Below are positions 1 through 6,798 of a stretch of DNA of 15,821 nucleotides, in pieces (positions within the stretch are counted from its first letter, which is position 1; every line of letters starts with the position of its first letter). The notes under the pieces are model-generated. The model made no database searches, had not been told where the DNA came from, and was given only the letters and a program-made list of their open reading frames with translations. The stretch is from GBS-DC sp037442365 (GTDB taxonomy: Bacteria > Armatimonadota > Fimbriimonadia > Fimbriimonadales > GBS-DC): positions 1-15,821 of the forward strand of contig JBBIQK010000061.1 in NCBI GenBank assembly GCA_037442365.1, in the 5' to 3' direction. The position numbers were made by a program, and so were the translations under genes.

Positions 1-66
1 GAGTGTGTCGGCTTCGGTGTCCAAGAGTCGTCGCAGGATGTTCTCCAGCTGTTCAGTAGATGTCAG
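1..66 (-). CDS. 5' end of an unknown leftward gene (partial)
   Basis: One leftward frame stays open from about position 66 to the window edge and reads LTSTEQLENILRRLLDTE and onward, an acidic, helix-like start with mostly G or C in third codon positions. The other two leftward frames close within this stretch. There is no ATG, GTG or TTG in this frame; the only upstream candidate is CTG at 66-64, which overlaps the stop of a five-codon reading frame starting at the promoter-proximal ATG (80). A frameshift or sequencing error near 66-80 could equally join the ATG to this frame. No function can be assigned from 22 residues. The gene is divergent from the phasin gene. Confidence 0.4.
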   Translation of the reverse strand, partial: MTSTEQLENILRRLLDTEADTL

Positions 67-80
67 TTGCCGTTGTGCAT
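63..80 (-). other. Five-codon leaderless reading frame (MHNGN-stop)
   Basis: An ATG at 80-78 lies 6 nt after a perfect TATAAT, the same spacing seen for tenA. It runs only five codons before TGA at 65-63. The stop overlaps the possible CTG start of the next frame in the form CTGA. It may be a short leader peptide that couples translation to the downstream gene, or it may be a chance result of a frameshift. Seen: the frame and its spacing. Inferred: any role. Confidence 0.3.
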
Positions 81-86
81 GCTAAG

Positions 87-92
87 ATTATA
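87..92 (-). promoter_or_regulatory. Leftward -10 box TATAAT
   Basis: Reading leftward, GGGCTATAAT is followed 6 nt later by ATG at 80. No good -35 hexamer is found at 16-18 bp. The upstream GGGC resembles other promoters in this window (for example GGGCAGGTATAAT at 3502-3514). A 5-bp palindrome, AGCCC-aaaa-GGGCT, spans 92-105 and shares its first base with the box, so it could act as an operator. Confidence 0.55.
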
Positions 93-105
93 GCCCAAAA
101 GGGCT
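92..105. repeat. Small palindrome AGCCC-N4-GGGCT between divergent promoters
   Basis: The inverted repeat AGCCCaaaaGGGCT lies just upstream of the leftward -10 box and about 30 bp upstream of the rightward one. Position and symmetry fit a repressor or activator site serving both directions, but a 5-bp arm is short and no regulator gene is seen nearby. Confidence 0.35.
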
Positions 106-135
106 TAAATTGATGCCAATGACCCCAATCTCAGG

Positions 136-141
136 TATACT
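136..141 (+). promoter_or_regulatory. -10 box TATACT for the phasin-ubiB pair
   Basis: CAGGTATACT lies 18 nt before the phasin ATG and shares the GGTATAMT form with other promoters here. A strong Shine-Dalgarno sequence, GGAGGAGG (146-153), sits 6 nt before the ATG, so this transcript would have a short leader with a ribosome binding site, unlike the leaderless ones. Confidence 0.6.
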
Positions 142-159
142 TTTTGGAGGAGGCAACCG

Positions 160-477
160 ATGGCATCGATTCGAGAACTCTTCGAGCAGAGCGTGTTGAT
201 GGGGTTGGGGGCGGTGTCGCTCACGCGCGAGACGGCGCAGAACCTCGTGGACGAGATGGTCAAACGCGGGCAGGCGCAACGCGAGGAAGCCAGCGACATG
301 GTCGAACAGCTCATCCAGCGCGGCGAGAAGGAGCGCAACGCCTTGCGCAAACTCATCCGCGAGGAGGTGCAGGAAGTGCTCAAAGAACTCCAGCTGCCCA
401 CCCACGCCGATATGAAGGCGGTGGAGAAAAAGCTGGACGCCATCCTGCACAAGCTGGAGGCGACTCCGCAGGAGTAA
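160..477 (+). CDS. Phasin-family coiled-coil protein
   Basis: This 105-residue protein has the layout of the short phasin / PHA-synthesis-regulator family. A hydrophobic N-terminal stretch (about residues 5-20, LFEQSVLMGLGAVSLT) is followed by an AQNLVDEMVKRGQ segment and then a long charged helix to the end. Predicted heptads (about 30-70 and 80-103) suggest a soluble, self-associating coiled coil. Classical phasins coat polyhydroxyalkanoate granules, but short members also occur in organisms without PHA synthase, and no PHA gene is visible here. The ATG is well placed behind GGAGGAGG. The stop is 3 nt before the ubiB ATG, so the two are almost certainly one operon and may act together at a membrane. 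Family call is fairly safe; PHA role is not. Confidence 0.78.
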   Translation: MASIRELFEQSVLMGLGAVSLTRETAQNLVDEMVKRGQAQREEASDMVEQLIQRGEKERNALRKLIREEVQEVLKELQLPTHADMKAVEKKLDAILHKLEATPQE

Positions 478-480
478 GCG

Positions 481-2139
481 ATGCGCCCGATTACGCGGCG
501 CGTGCGCAGCCTGCAACGCTACCGTCAGGTAGCGAGCGTGCTGGCGCGGCACGGCTTCGGCGGCGCGCTGGAGTACCTCAGCGTCCACCGACGCCTCTCG
601 CTGGGCAAGGGCGAACTGCGCGCCCCCACCGAACCCCTCGAATCGCCCGCGCAGCACCTGCGCGCCGCGATGGAGGAACTCGGACCCACCTTCATCAAAC
701 TGGGGCAGATTCTCAGCACGCGCTCCGACCTGTTGCCCGATCCGTTTATTGAGGAGCTGCGCAAACTGCAGGATAACGCGCCCGCCGAGCCGTGGGAAAC
801 CATGCGCCCGCTGATCGAGGCGGAACTCGGACGCCCACTGGAGGAGGTCTTCCGCGAGATTGACCCGGAACCCATCGGCGCGGCGTCCCTCTCGCAGGTC
901 TACGCCGCTACGCTACACGACGGCGCGCCCGTCGCCGTCAAAATCCAGCGCCCGAACCTGCGTGAGGTTGTCGAGCTGGATCTGGAAATCCTGTACGACC
1001 TCGCGCACCTGGCTCAGCGCACGCAACTGGGCGAGCTGTACGACCCCGAAACCGTCGCGGAGGATTTCGCCTTCACCCTGCTGAGCGAGCTGGACTACCG
1101 CCGCGAGATGCGCAACGCTGAGCAGTTCCGCCACAACTTCGCCGGCGTCCCCGAAGTGCATATCCCGCAGTTCTATCCCGACTACTGCACGGAGCGTCTG
1201 CTGGTGATGGAGCGTCTGCAGGGCGTCAAGGTGGACGCGGTGGACGCGCTGCGGGCGGCGGGGCACGACACGCGCGCGATTGCCCTGAACGCCTCCCGCC
1301 TGATTATCAAAGAGGTGCTGGAAGACGGCTTTTTCCACGCGGACCCGCATCCGGGCAACTATCTGATTCTATCGGACGGGCGCATCGGCGTGCTGGACTT
1401 CGGGATGGTGGGCGTGCTGAACGAGGATGACCGCCTGAGCCTTACGCGCCTGTATGTGGCGATTGTTCGGCTGGACACGCACGGCATCTTGAATGTGTTC
1501 GCGCGGATGGGTGCGTTCACGCGCTTTACCGACCGCCAGAAACTCGCGCGCGCCGCCGAACGCATCCTCAACAAGTATCGCGGGCGCACCCTCAAAGAGA
1601 GTCGGTTCACCGAGTTCTGGGCGGACTTGACCGAGCTGTGCCGTCAGTACCATCTGCGCCTGCCGAGCAACCTCTGGCTGGTGGGCAAAACGCTGGCGAT
1701 GCTGGAGGGAATCGGACGCCAGTTAGACCCCGACTATGACCTGTTCGCCGTCTCCAAGCCGTTCGTGCGCCAGCTGAGCAAGACCGTGTGGCTGCCCGCC
1801 CCCAGCATGCAGGATGTGGTCGAGCAGGTGGACACATGGCGCTACCTGCTGCGCGAGATGCCCGCAATGCTGATGCAGTGGCTGCAGAGCGTGGAGCGCG
1901 GCAAAGTGCCCGTGGAGGCGCAAATCGGCGCGACGCAGGAGACACTTGATCGGCTGGACGCGATGATTACGCGCCTGTCGCTGAGTATGCTGGCGGCGGC
2001 GTTCATCGTGGGGCTGGCGCTGCTGCTGCCCGCCACGCGCGACATCCCCTTCGGCGCGACGCTCACCATCATCGGCTTCGTCGGCGCGACCGTGCTGGGC
2101 GTGTGGCTGCTCATCTCCATCCTGAAAAAGCGGCACTGA
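481..2139 (+). CDS. ubiB: UbiB/AarF (ABC1/ADCK) family atypical kinase
   Basis: This 552-residue protein carries every landmark of the UbiB family: the KxGQ motif (FIKLGQILSTR, K73), the Ala-rich nucleotide loop (PIGAASLSQVYAA, 131-143), the VAVK lysine (K154), HADPHPGN (286-293) and the metal-binding DFG (306-308). The C-terminus has two membrane helices (about 500-517 and 527-547) and ends in a basic tail, giving a membrane-anchored kinase facing the cytoplasm. In studied bacteria UbiB supports ubiquinone synthesis or lipid handling through ATPase activity rather than protein phosphorylation; in this organism the quinone or lipid partner is unknown. GGAG lies about 6 nt before the ATG, inside the end of the phasin gene. 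Length is normal for the family. Symbol assigned by family, not by proven function. Confidence 0.9.
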   Translation: MRPITRRVRSLQRYRQVASVLARHGFGGALEYLSVHRRLSLGKGELRAPTEPLESPAQHLRAAMEELGPTFIKLGQILSTRSDLLPDPFIEELRKLQDNAPAEPWETMRPLIEAELGRPLEEVFREIDPEPIGAASLSQVYAATLHDGAPVAVKIQRPNLREVVELDLEILYDLAHLAQRTQLGELYDPETVAEDFAFTLLSELDYRREMRNAEQFRHNFAGVPEVHIPQFYPDYCTERLLVMERLQGVKVDAVDALRAAGHDTRAIALNASRLIIKEVLEDGFFHADPHPGNYLILSDGRIGVLDFGMVGVLNEDDRLSLTRLYVAIVRLDTHGILNVFARMGAFTRFTDRQKLARAAERILNKYRGRTLKESRFTEFWADLTELCRQYHLRLPSNLWLVGKTLAMLEGIGRQLDPDYDLFAVSKPFVRQLSKTVWLPAPSMQDVVEQVDTWRYLLREMPAMLMQWLQSVERGKVPVEAQIGATQETLDRLDAMITRLSLSMLAAAFIVGLALLLPATRDIPFGATLTIIGFVGATVLGVWLLISILKKRH

Positions 2140-2176
2140 CGCATCGGGTATGCTGATTCGGGAGGCGCAAGCAAGG

Positions 2177-2182
2177 TATACT
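2177..2182 (+). promoter_or_regulatory. -10 box TATACT for lysA, leaderless
   Basis: GCAAGGTATACT lies 8 nt before the lysA GTG. A start site 6-8 nt after the -10 box falls on or next to the GTG, and there is no purine-rich ribosome binding site between them, so the mRNA is probably leaderless. A second weaker match, GGGTATGCT, lies about 30 bp upstream. Confidence 0.6.
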
Positions 2183-2190
2183 CCCCAGCC

Positions 2191-3486
2191 GTGCGATTGG
2201 GTACGCAACGGGTGAACGCGCAGGGGCGTCTGGAAATCGGCGGGTGCGACGCGCTGGCGCTGGCAGAGGCTTTTGGCACGCCGCTCTATGTGCTGGACGA
2301 GGACGCGCTGCGCGCCCGCTGCCGCGAATACATCGCCGCCTTTGCCGCGCTCAAGCCCGATGTCGAGATTGCCTACGCCGCGAAAGCCGCGCTCAACCGC
2401 GCCCTGTGCCAGATTGTCGCCGAAGAGGGGCTGGGGCTCGATGTCGCGTCCGGGGGCGAGCTGTCTACCGCGCTGAAGGCGGGCTTCCCGCCTGAACGCA
2501 TCCACCTGCACGGCGTCTACAAGACCGACGCCGAGCTGCAGCTGGCGCTGGAGGCGGGCGTCGGCGCGATTGTGCTGGACAACTTCGAGGAGATTGCCCG
2601 CCTGCAACGGCTTCTCACGCGCAATGCGCCCGTGCTGATTCGCGTCGCGCCTGAAGTAGACGCCGACACGCACCCGTTGATACGCACGGGGCAGCGCGAT
2701 AGCAAGTTCGGCTTCCACCTGCTGAACGGCGACGCGATACGCGCGGTCGAGCAGGTTCTGGGCGACTCGCGGCTGCGTCTGTTGGGCTTCCACTGCCATA
2801 TCGGCTCACAAATCAGCGACCTGCGCGCGTTTGCGGCGGCGGCGCACGCGATGGTCGCCTTCGCCGACGCCGTGCGCCAGCAGTACGGCTACACCGCGCC
2901 CCTGCTCAACATCGGCGGCGGGTTAGCCGTGCGCTACACGCCCGACGACCCCGAAGTCTCCATCCCCGACTACGCGGCGACGCTGGTGAACGCCCTGCGC
3001 GACGCCTGCCAGCGCCACAACTACCCGGAGCCTGCGCTGGGCATCGAGCCGGGGCGCTCGCTGATTGCCGAGGCGGGCGTCACGCTCTATCGCGTCGGCG
3101 CGGTGAAACAGGTTCCGCATGAGAATCCCCACCTGCCGCGCGAGTATCTGATTATCGACGGGGGGGTGTCGGACAACCCGCGCCCGCAGATGTACGGCGC
3201 GCGCTACACCGCCGTGCATGCCAGCCGCGCCGATGAACCGCACACGCGCCCCTACCGCATCATGGGCAAGCACTGCGAGACTGACCCCGTCATCGAATGC
3301 GCGCTGCTGCCCGAAACGCGCGCGGGCAATGTGCTTGCCGTGCTGACGACGGGCGCCTACGCCTACTCGATGAGCAGTCAGTATAACCGCTACCCGCGCC
3401 CCGCGATGATCGCCGTGCGCGGCGGCGTCGCGCGCCTGATCGTCGAACGCGAGACCTACGCCGATGTGATGCGGATGGACTGCTAA
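2191..3486 (+). CDS. lysA: Diaminopimelate decarboxylase
   Basis: This 431-residue fold-type III PLP enzyme would convert meso-diaminopimelate to lysine and CO2, the last step of lysine synthesis. Visible motifs: the PLP lysine K65 in AYAAKA, HIGSQ (203-207), the phosphate-binding IGGG (241-244), EPGRS (286-290), GKHCETD (359-365, with C362 as the active-site cysteine contributed across the dimer) and GAYAYSMSSQYN (388-399). These match LysA rather than arginine or ornithine decarboxylases. The start is GTG at 2191, directly behind a -10 box; the family N-terminus (a short region before the FGTPLYVLDE strand) agrees with it. It follows ubiB by 51 nt but has its own promoter. Confidence 0.93.
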   Translation: MRLGTQRVNAQGRLEIGGCDALALAEAFGTPLYVLDEDALRARCREYIAAFAALKPDVEIAYAAKAALNRALCQIVAEEGLGLDVASGGELSTALKAGFPPERIHLHGVYKTDAELQLALEAGVGAIVLDNFEEIARLQRLLTRNAPVLIRVAPEVDADTHPLIRTGQRDSKFGFHLLNGDAIRAVEQVLGDSRLRLLGFHCHIGSQISDLRAFAAAAHAMVAFADAVRQQYGYTAPLLNIGGGLAVRYTPDDPEVSIPDYAATLVNALRDACQRHNYPEPALGIEPGRSLIAEAGVTLYRVGAVKQVPHENPHLPREYLIIDGGVSDNPRPQMYGARYTAVHASRADEPHTRPYRIMGKHCETDPVIECALLPETRAGNVLAVLTTGAYAYSMSSQYNRYPRPAMIAVRGGVARLIVERETYADVMRMDC

Positions 3487-3488
3487 CC

Positions 3489-3504
3489 CCCGTATCTATG
3501 CGGG
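3489..3504 (+). terminator. Short hairpin after lysA
   Basis: CCCGTATCTATGCGGG directly follows the lysA stop and can form a 6-bp stem (one G-T pair) with a TCTA loop. It has no T-tract; instead it runs into the superoxide dismutase -10 box. It may weakly terminate lysA transcripts or simply be part of the promoter region. Confidence 0.3.
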
Positions 3505-3508
3505 CAGG

Positions 3509-3514
3509 TATAAT
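3509..3514 (+). promoter_or_regulatory. -10 box TATAAT for the superoxide dismutase gene
   Basis: GGGCAGGTATAAT is followed 9 nt later by the ATG at 3524, with no ribosome binding site between. The same 13-nt string occurs before the gene at 9135. No -35 match is found 16-18 bp upstream, so recognition probably relies on the GG-extended -10 region. Confidence 0.65.
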
Positions 3515-3523
3515 ACCCTTGCT

Positions 3524-4276
3524 ATGAGCGCACAACGCCTTTCGCGTCGGGAGTTCCTGCATCAGGCGGCGGCGACCACCGCGCTGGCGGCGCTGGCTCC
3601 CCACGCGCTGGCTATTCCAACGCACAGGAGGGTATCCACTATGGCTGAGATTCAGGTCGTTGAAGTAACGGCGAAGCCCCTGCCTGAGAAAGTGTTCCAG
3701 ACCGAGAAATTCGGCATCTCGCGCAAGACGCACGAGGAACACTACAAGCTCTATCAGGGGTATGTGAACAAGACGAACGAGATTCGGCGCGCGCTGGCGC
3801 AGCTGACCTCGGACGATTTCGCGAAGGGCAACCAGAGCTACAGCCTCATCCGCTCGCTGAAGGTCGACTACACCTTCGCCTATGGCGGGTTCAAGAACCA
3901 CGAGCTCTATTTCGAGAATCTGGGCGGCGGCGGTTCCCAGCCGAGCAGTGAGCTGCGCGCCGCGCTTGCCCGCTGGTTCGGCTCCTACGAGCGCTGGCTG
4001 GAAGACCTCAAGGGCACGGGCATGGGCGGACGCGGCTGGGTGTGGCTCGCCTATGACCACGATGACGGCAGCCTGTTCAACTACATCGGCGACGCGCAGA
4101 ACACCTTCCACATGTGGAACTGCACGGTGCTGCTGGCGATGGATGTGTACGAACACGCCTACTATCTGGACTTTCAGACGGCGCGCGCCCGCTACATCGA
4201 CGCCTTCATTCAGGCGATCGACTGGGAGGTCGTGAACCGTCGCTACGAAGAGGCGCTGCGCATGAAGCGCGGCTGA
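3524..4276 (+). CDS. Fe/Mn-family superoxide dismutase with Tat signal
   Basis: This 250-residue protein would convert superoxide to oxygen and hydrogen peroxide. Likely metal ligands are H73 (in EEHYKLY), H126 (in NHELYF), D207 and H211 (DVYEHAYYLDF); YVNKTN at 80-85 matches the active-site tyrosine segment. The Trp of the usual DxWEH signature is Tyr here, and the usual second His-rich pair after the first ligand is lost, so it belongs to a divergent branch and metal choice is unclear. Residues 6-30 form a twin-arginine signal (SRREFL, then an Ala-rich core ending ALA), implying export after folding. An AGGAGG precedes an internal ATG (M40, position 3641), allowing a form without the signal. 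The gene converges on nhaC with only 10 nt between stops. Confidence 0.87.
   Translation: MSAQRLSRREFLHQAAATTALAALAPHALAIPTHRRVSTMAEIQVVEVTAKPLPEKVFQTEKFGISRKTHEEHYKLYQGYVNKTNEIRRALAQLTSDDFAKGNQSYSLIRSLKVDYTFAYGGFKNHELYFENLGGGGSQPSSELRAALARWFGSYERWLEDLKGTGMGGRGWVWLAYDHDDGSLFNYIGDAQNTFHMWNCTVLLAMDVYEHAYYLDFQTARARYIDAFIQAIDWEVVNRRYEEALRMKRG
3626..3631 (+). promoter_or_regulatory. Internal Shine-Dalgarno AGGAGG before in-frame ATG 3641
   Basis: Within the superoxide dismutase gene, AGGAGG lies 9 nt upstream of the in-frame ATG that begins MAEIQVVEVT. That start removes exactly the Tat signal and its short linker. The primary ATG at 3524 has no such sequence. Either two products are made, exported and cytosolic, or 3641 is the main start and the upstream frame is less used. 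Confidence 0.6.
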
Positions 4277-4286
4277 TTGTTTCCCG

Positions 4287-6227
4287 CTATGGCGCGGCGG
4301 CAGGGTCTGTCGTCGCGCCTCCTGCTACTCCATCGCCCTCGGATTCCGGCGTCGGCTCGCCCACCAGACGCACAATCGCGCCCAGAATCAGCACCCCCAG
4401 CGCCAGCGCCGCCCACACGGGCAGCCCGAACGCTGTCGCCACATCGCCCACCAGCCACGCCACCACGCCCACCACCAGCGCATACGGCAACTGCGTGCGC
4501 ACATGGTCGATATGGTCTGACCCTGCGAAGATGGACGACAGCACCGTCGTGTCGGAAATCGGCGAGCAGTGGTCGCCGAAGGTCGCGCCCGCCAGCACCG
4601 ACGAAATCGTCGCAATCAGATAGAACTGCTGCGCTTGCGCATCCAGCCCCGCCGTGAGCGTGTGCGCCAGCGGAATCGCCAGCGGCATCAGGATGCTCAT
4701 CGTGCCCCACGAGCTGCCAATCGCGAAGCTGATGCCCGCGGCGGTGAGCGTCGTGAGCGCAGGCAGCCACACGGGGCTGACCGAACCCTGCAACGCCTGC
4801 ACCAGATACTGCGCCGTGTGCAACGACTCGCACACCGCGCCGATGCTCCACGCCAGCCCCAGAATCGCCACCGCCAGCACCATCGAGCGCACGCCGCCCA
4901 CCCACGCATCGAACGACTCGCGTAGGTTCAGCGCACGGGTGAACCCCACGCACAGCAACGCCGCCACACACCCCAGCAGCGCGCCCCACACCAGGCTCAC
5001 ATACGAGTTAGCGTTCGCCAGCACGCTTCGCAGCGTGAGGGGGTCGCCCGCGTCCAGCGCGCCGTAGTAGCCCGTGTAGACCAGCCCGCCAATCGCGCCC
5101 AGCAGGGCAGTCAGAATCGGCAGCGCCGCGCTCCACACGCTGCCCTGCAGATGGTCAGGCGGCAGCAGCTCCGCCGAGTCGTAGCTCGCCAGCGGCGACG
5201 CGCCGTCCGCCAGCACCTTGCCCGTCGTGCGCGCCCGCGTCTCCGCACGGTGCATCGACCCAAAATCCCGACGCCACACCAGCAGCCACGCGATAAACGC
5301 CAGCGCGAAAATCGGATAGAACCGATAGGGCAGACTCAGCAGGAACGCCCAGTACGGCTCCAGCCCAATCCCCGCCGCTTTGAAACTATCCGCAATCACC
5401 GACACCTCGAAGCCAATCCATGTGCCAATCAGCGCGAGGTTCGCCACGGGCGCGGCGGTCGAATCGATCAGGTACGCCAGTTTCTCCCGCGAGACGCGAT
5501 AGCGGTCTGCCAGCGGGCGCATCGTCGCGCCCACAAACAGCGTGTTCGCGTAGTCGTCGATGAAAATCAGCAGCCCCAGCAGGTACGCGCTGAGTTGCAC
5601 CCCGAGGTCGGAGCGCACGCGCCGACTCAGCACGCGCACAATCGCGCGCAGCCCACCCGCCCGCGTAATCACGCCCAGCATCCCGCCCAGCAGCAGCGTG
5701 AACAGGATAATCTGCAGATGGTCGCGGTCGGCGTAGGCGTCCAGCAGGTAAGTGTCCACCACGCGCAGCAGGGGGGTGAAAGGGTCTCCGCCCGCAATCA
5801 GCCACGCGCCCAGCCACACGCCGCCCACCAGCGCCAGCGCGACCTGCCGCAGCACCAGCGCCAGCGCAATCGCCAGCAGAGGGGGCAGCAGGCTCCACCA
5901 TGCGGGAATCACGCGCAGTGCGCCCGCGCCCGACGCATCGCCCGCCTGCCAGACATAGCGCGTCGCGCCCGCCTGCGGGAGACGCACACGCACAGTCGCC
6001 GCGCCCGAATCGTCCGCAACTGCCTCCGCGCGCGCAAGCAAGTTGCCCTGCGCGTCCTCGAAGCGGAGTTGGATCGATGTGTTGGGCGCGAAGCCGCTGC
6101 CCGTCATCTCGACGGGCACGCCCGCCAGCGCGACGGCAGGCGCCTGAATCTCGCCCGCATACAGGGGCGCGCCGCCCAGCAGCAGCCAGCCGAGCAGCCA
6201 TCCCCAGAAACGCCTGCGCTTAGCCAA
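4287..6227 (-). CDS. nhaC: NhaC-family sodium/proton antiporter with extra N-terminal domain
   Basis: Residues 110-625 form a polytopic NhaC-type carrier with the family marks FIDDYAN (222-228) and GDHCSPISDT (551-560), expected to exchange Na+ and H+ across the inner membrane; some relatives carry organic substrates instead. Unusually, the carrier is preceded by a signal-like segment (MAKRRRFWGW, then a Leu-rich core to about 24) and a beta-rich domain of about 85 residues (25-108) resembling an Ig-like fold (GVPVEMTGSGFAPNTSIQLR), which would face outside. The C-terminus is a low-complexity Gly/Ala/Pro tail. The only possible start before an upstream stop is TTG at 6227, overlapping the end of hpf by 8 nt, so translation is probably coupled. 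Total 646 residues. Confidence 0.85.
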   Translation of the reverse strand: MAKRRRFWGWLLGWLLLGGAPLYAGEIQAPAVALAGVPVEMTGSGFAPNTSIQLRFEDAQGNLLARAEAVADDSGAATVRVRLPQAGATRYVWQAGDASGAGALRVIPAWWSLLPPLLAIALALVLRQVALALVGGVWLGAWLIAGGDPFTPLLRVVDTYLLDAYADRDHLQIILFTLLLGGMLGVITRAGGLRAIVRVLSRRVRSDLGVQLSAYLLGLLIFIDDYANTLFVGATMRPLADRYRVSREKLAYLIDSTAAPVANLALIGTWIGFEVSVIADSFKAAGIGLEPYWAFLLSLPYRFYPIFALAFIAWLLVWRRDFGSMHRAETRARTTGKVLADGASPLASYDSAELLPPDHLQGSVWSAALPILTALLGAIGGLVYTGYYGALDAGDPLTLRSVLANANSYVSLVWGALLGCVAALLCVGFTRALNLRESFDAWVGGVRSMVLAVAILGLAWSIGAVCESLHTAQYLVQALQGSVSPVWLPALTTLTAAGISFAIGSSWGTMSILMPLAIPLAHTLTAGLDAQAQQFYLIATISSVLAGATFGDHCSPISDTTVLSSIFAGSDHIDHVRTQLPYALVVGVVAWLVGDVATAFGLPVWAALALGVLILGAIVRLVGEPTPESEGDGVAGGATTDPAAAP

Positions 6228-6798
6228 TCCCTTCGATTAAGTCGTAAACGCCTTTTTCGACCCGCACCAGCACGCAGTAGCGTCGGGCGTCCACATCGTG
6301 GAACATATACGCCGTCGCGTCCTCCAGCTCCGCCTGCATCAACGCCTCTTCGAGGCTCATCGGCTTGAGCGGCACGCGCACGGTGCGTCGGATGGTCGGG
6401 TTCGGCGCGGGGGTCTCTTCGGACTCGGTCTCGCTGGCTGTCAGCGCGGTCTCGATGACCTCTTCGCGGGGCGTGCGTCCGCGCTTTTGCAGGCGCTCCT
6501 TGTAGCGGGCAAGCTGGTGTTCCAGTTTCTGCACCACCGCGTCCACCGCCGCGCGGAACTCGTGTCCCGTCTCGTCGTGATGGAACTTCTGCCCGTCGGC
6601 GTCCACCAGCACCGCGACCCGATGCTGCCCGCGCACGAGTTCGTAGGTTAGTTCAAGCGTCCAGATTTTATGGAAAAAGCGCGCGAGTTTGGTCAGCTTG
6701 CGCCGCACATAGGCTTTTTCCGATTCGCTCAGCTCCTGATGGGGGCTGCGGAAGGTGACATCCACAATTTCAACCTGTTTGCGTCGGGATTTGCTCAT
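6220..6798 (-). CDS. hpf: Long-form ribosome hibernation promoting factor
   Basis: This 192-residue protein has the two-domain layout of long HPF. An N-terminal S30AE domain (about 8-105) binds the 30S decoding region, and after a charged, Pro-rich linker a C-terminal domain (about 135-192) carries the family marks RVPLKPMSLEEALMQAEL and YDLIEGIG. In other bacteria that domain dimerises 70S ribosomes into inactive 100S particles in stationary phase. I chose ATG 6798 because GGAGAGG lies about 6 nt upstream and homologues begin close to the VEIVDVTF strand; a longer frame begins at 6834 but has no ribosome site. It overlaps the 3' end of ispDF by 29 nt and nhaC by 8 nt. Confidence 0.92.
   Translation of the reverse strand: MSKSRRKQVEIVDVTFRSPHQELSESEKAYVRRKLTKLARFFHKIWTLELTYELVRGQHRVAVLVDADGQKFHHDETGHEFRAAVDAVVQKLEHQLARYKERLQKRGRTPREEVIETALTASETESEETPAPNPTIRRTVRVPLKPMSLEEALMQAELEDATAYMFHDVDARRYCVLVRVEKGVYDLIEGIG

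Noticed and set aside
1723..2799. Leftward open frame of 358 codons opposite ubiB and lysA
   Set aside because: It crosses the ubiB-lysA junction and promoter; the product is Gln/Arg/His-rich with no motifs.
5151..6368. Rightward open frame of 405 codons opposite nhaC and hpf
   Set aside because: Arg/Gln/His-rich product without domain marks, lying antisense to two clearly recognisable genes; a by-product of their high GC third positions.
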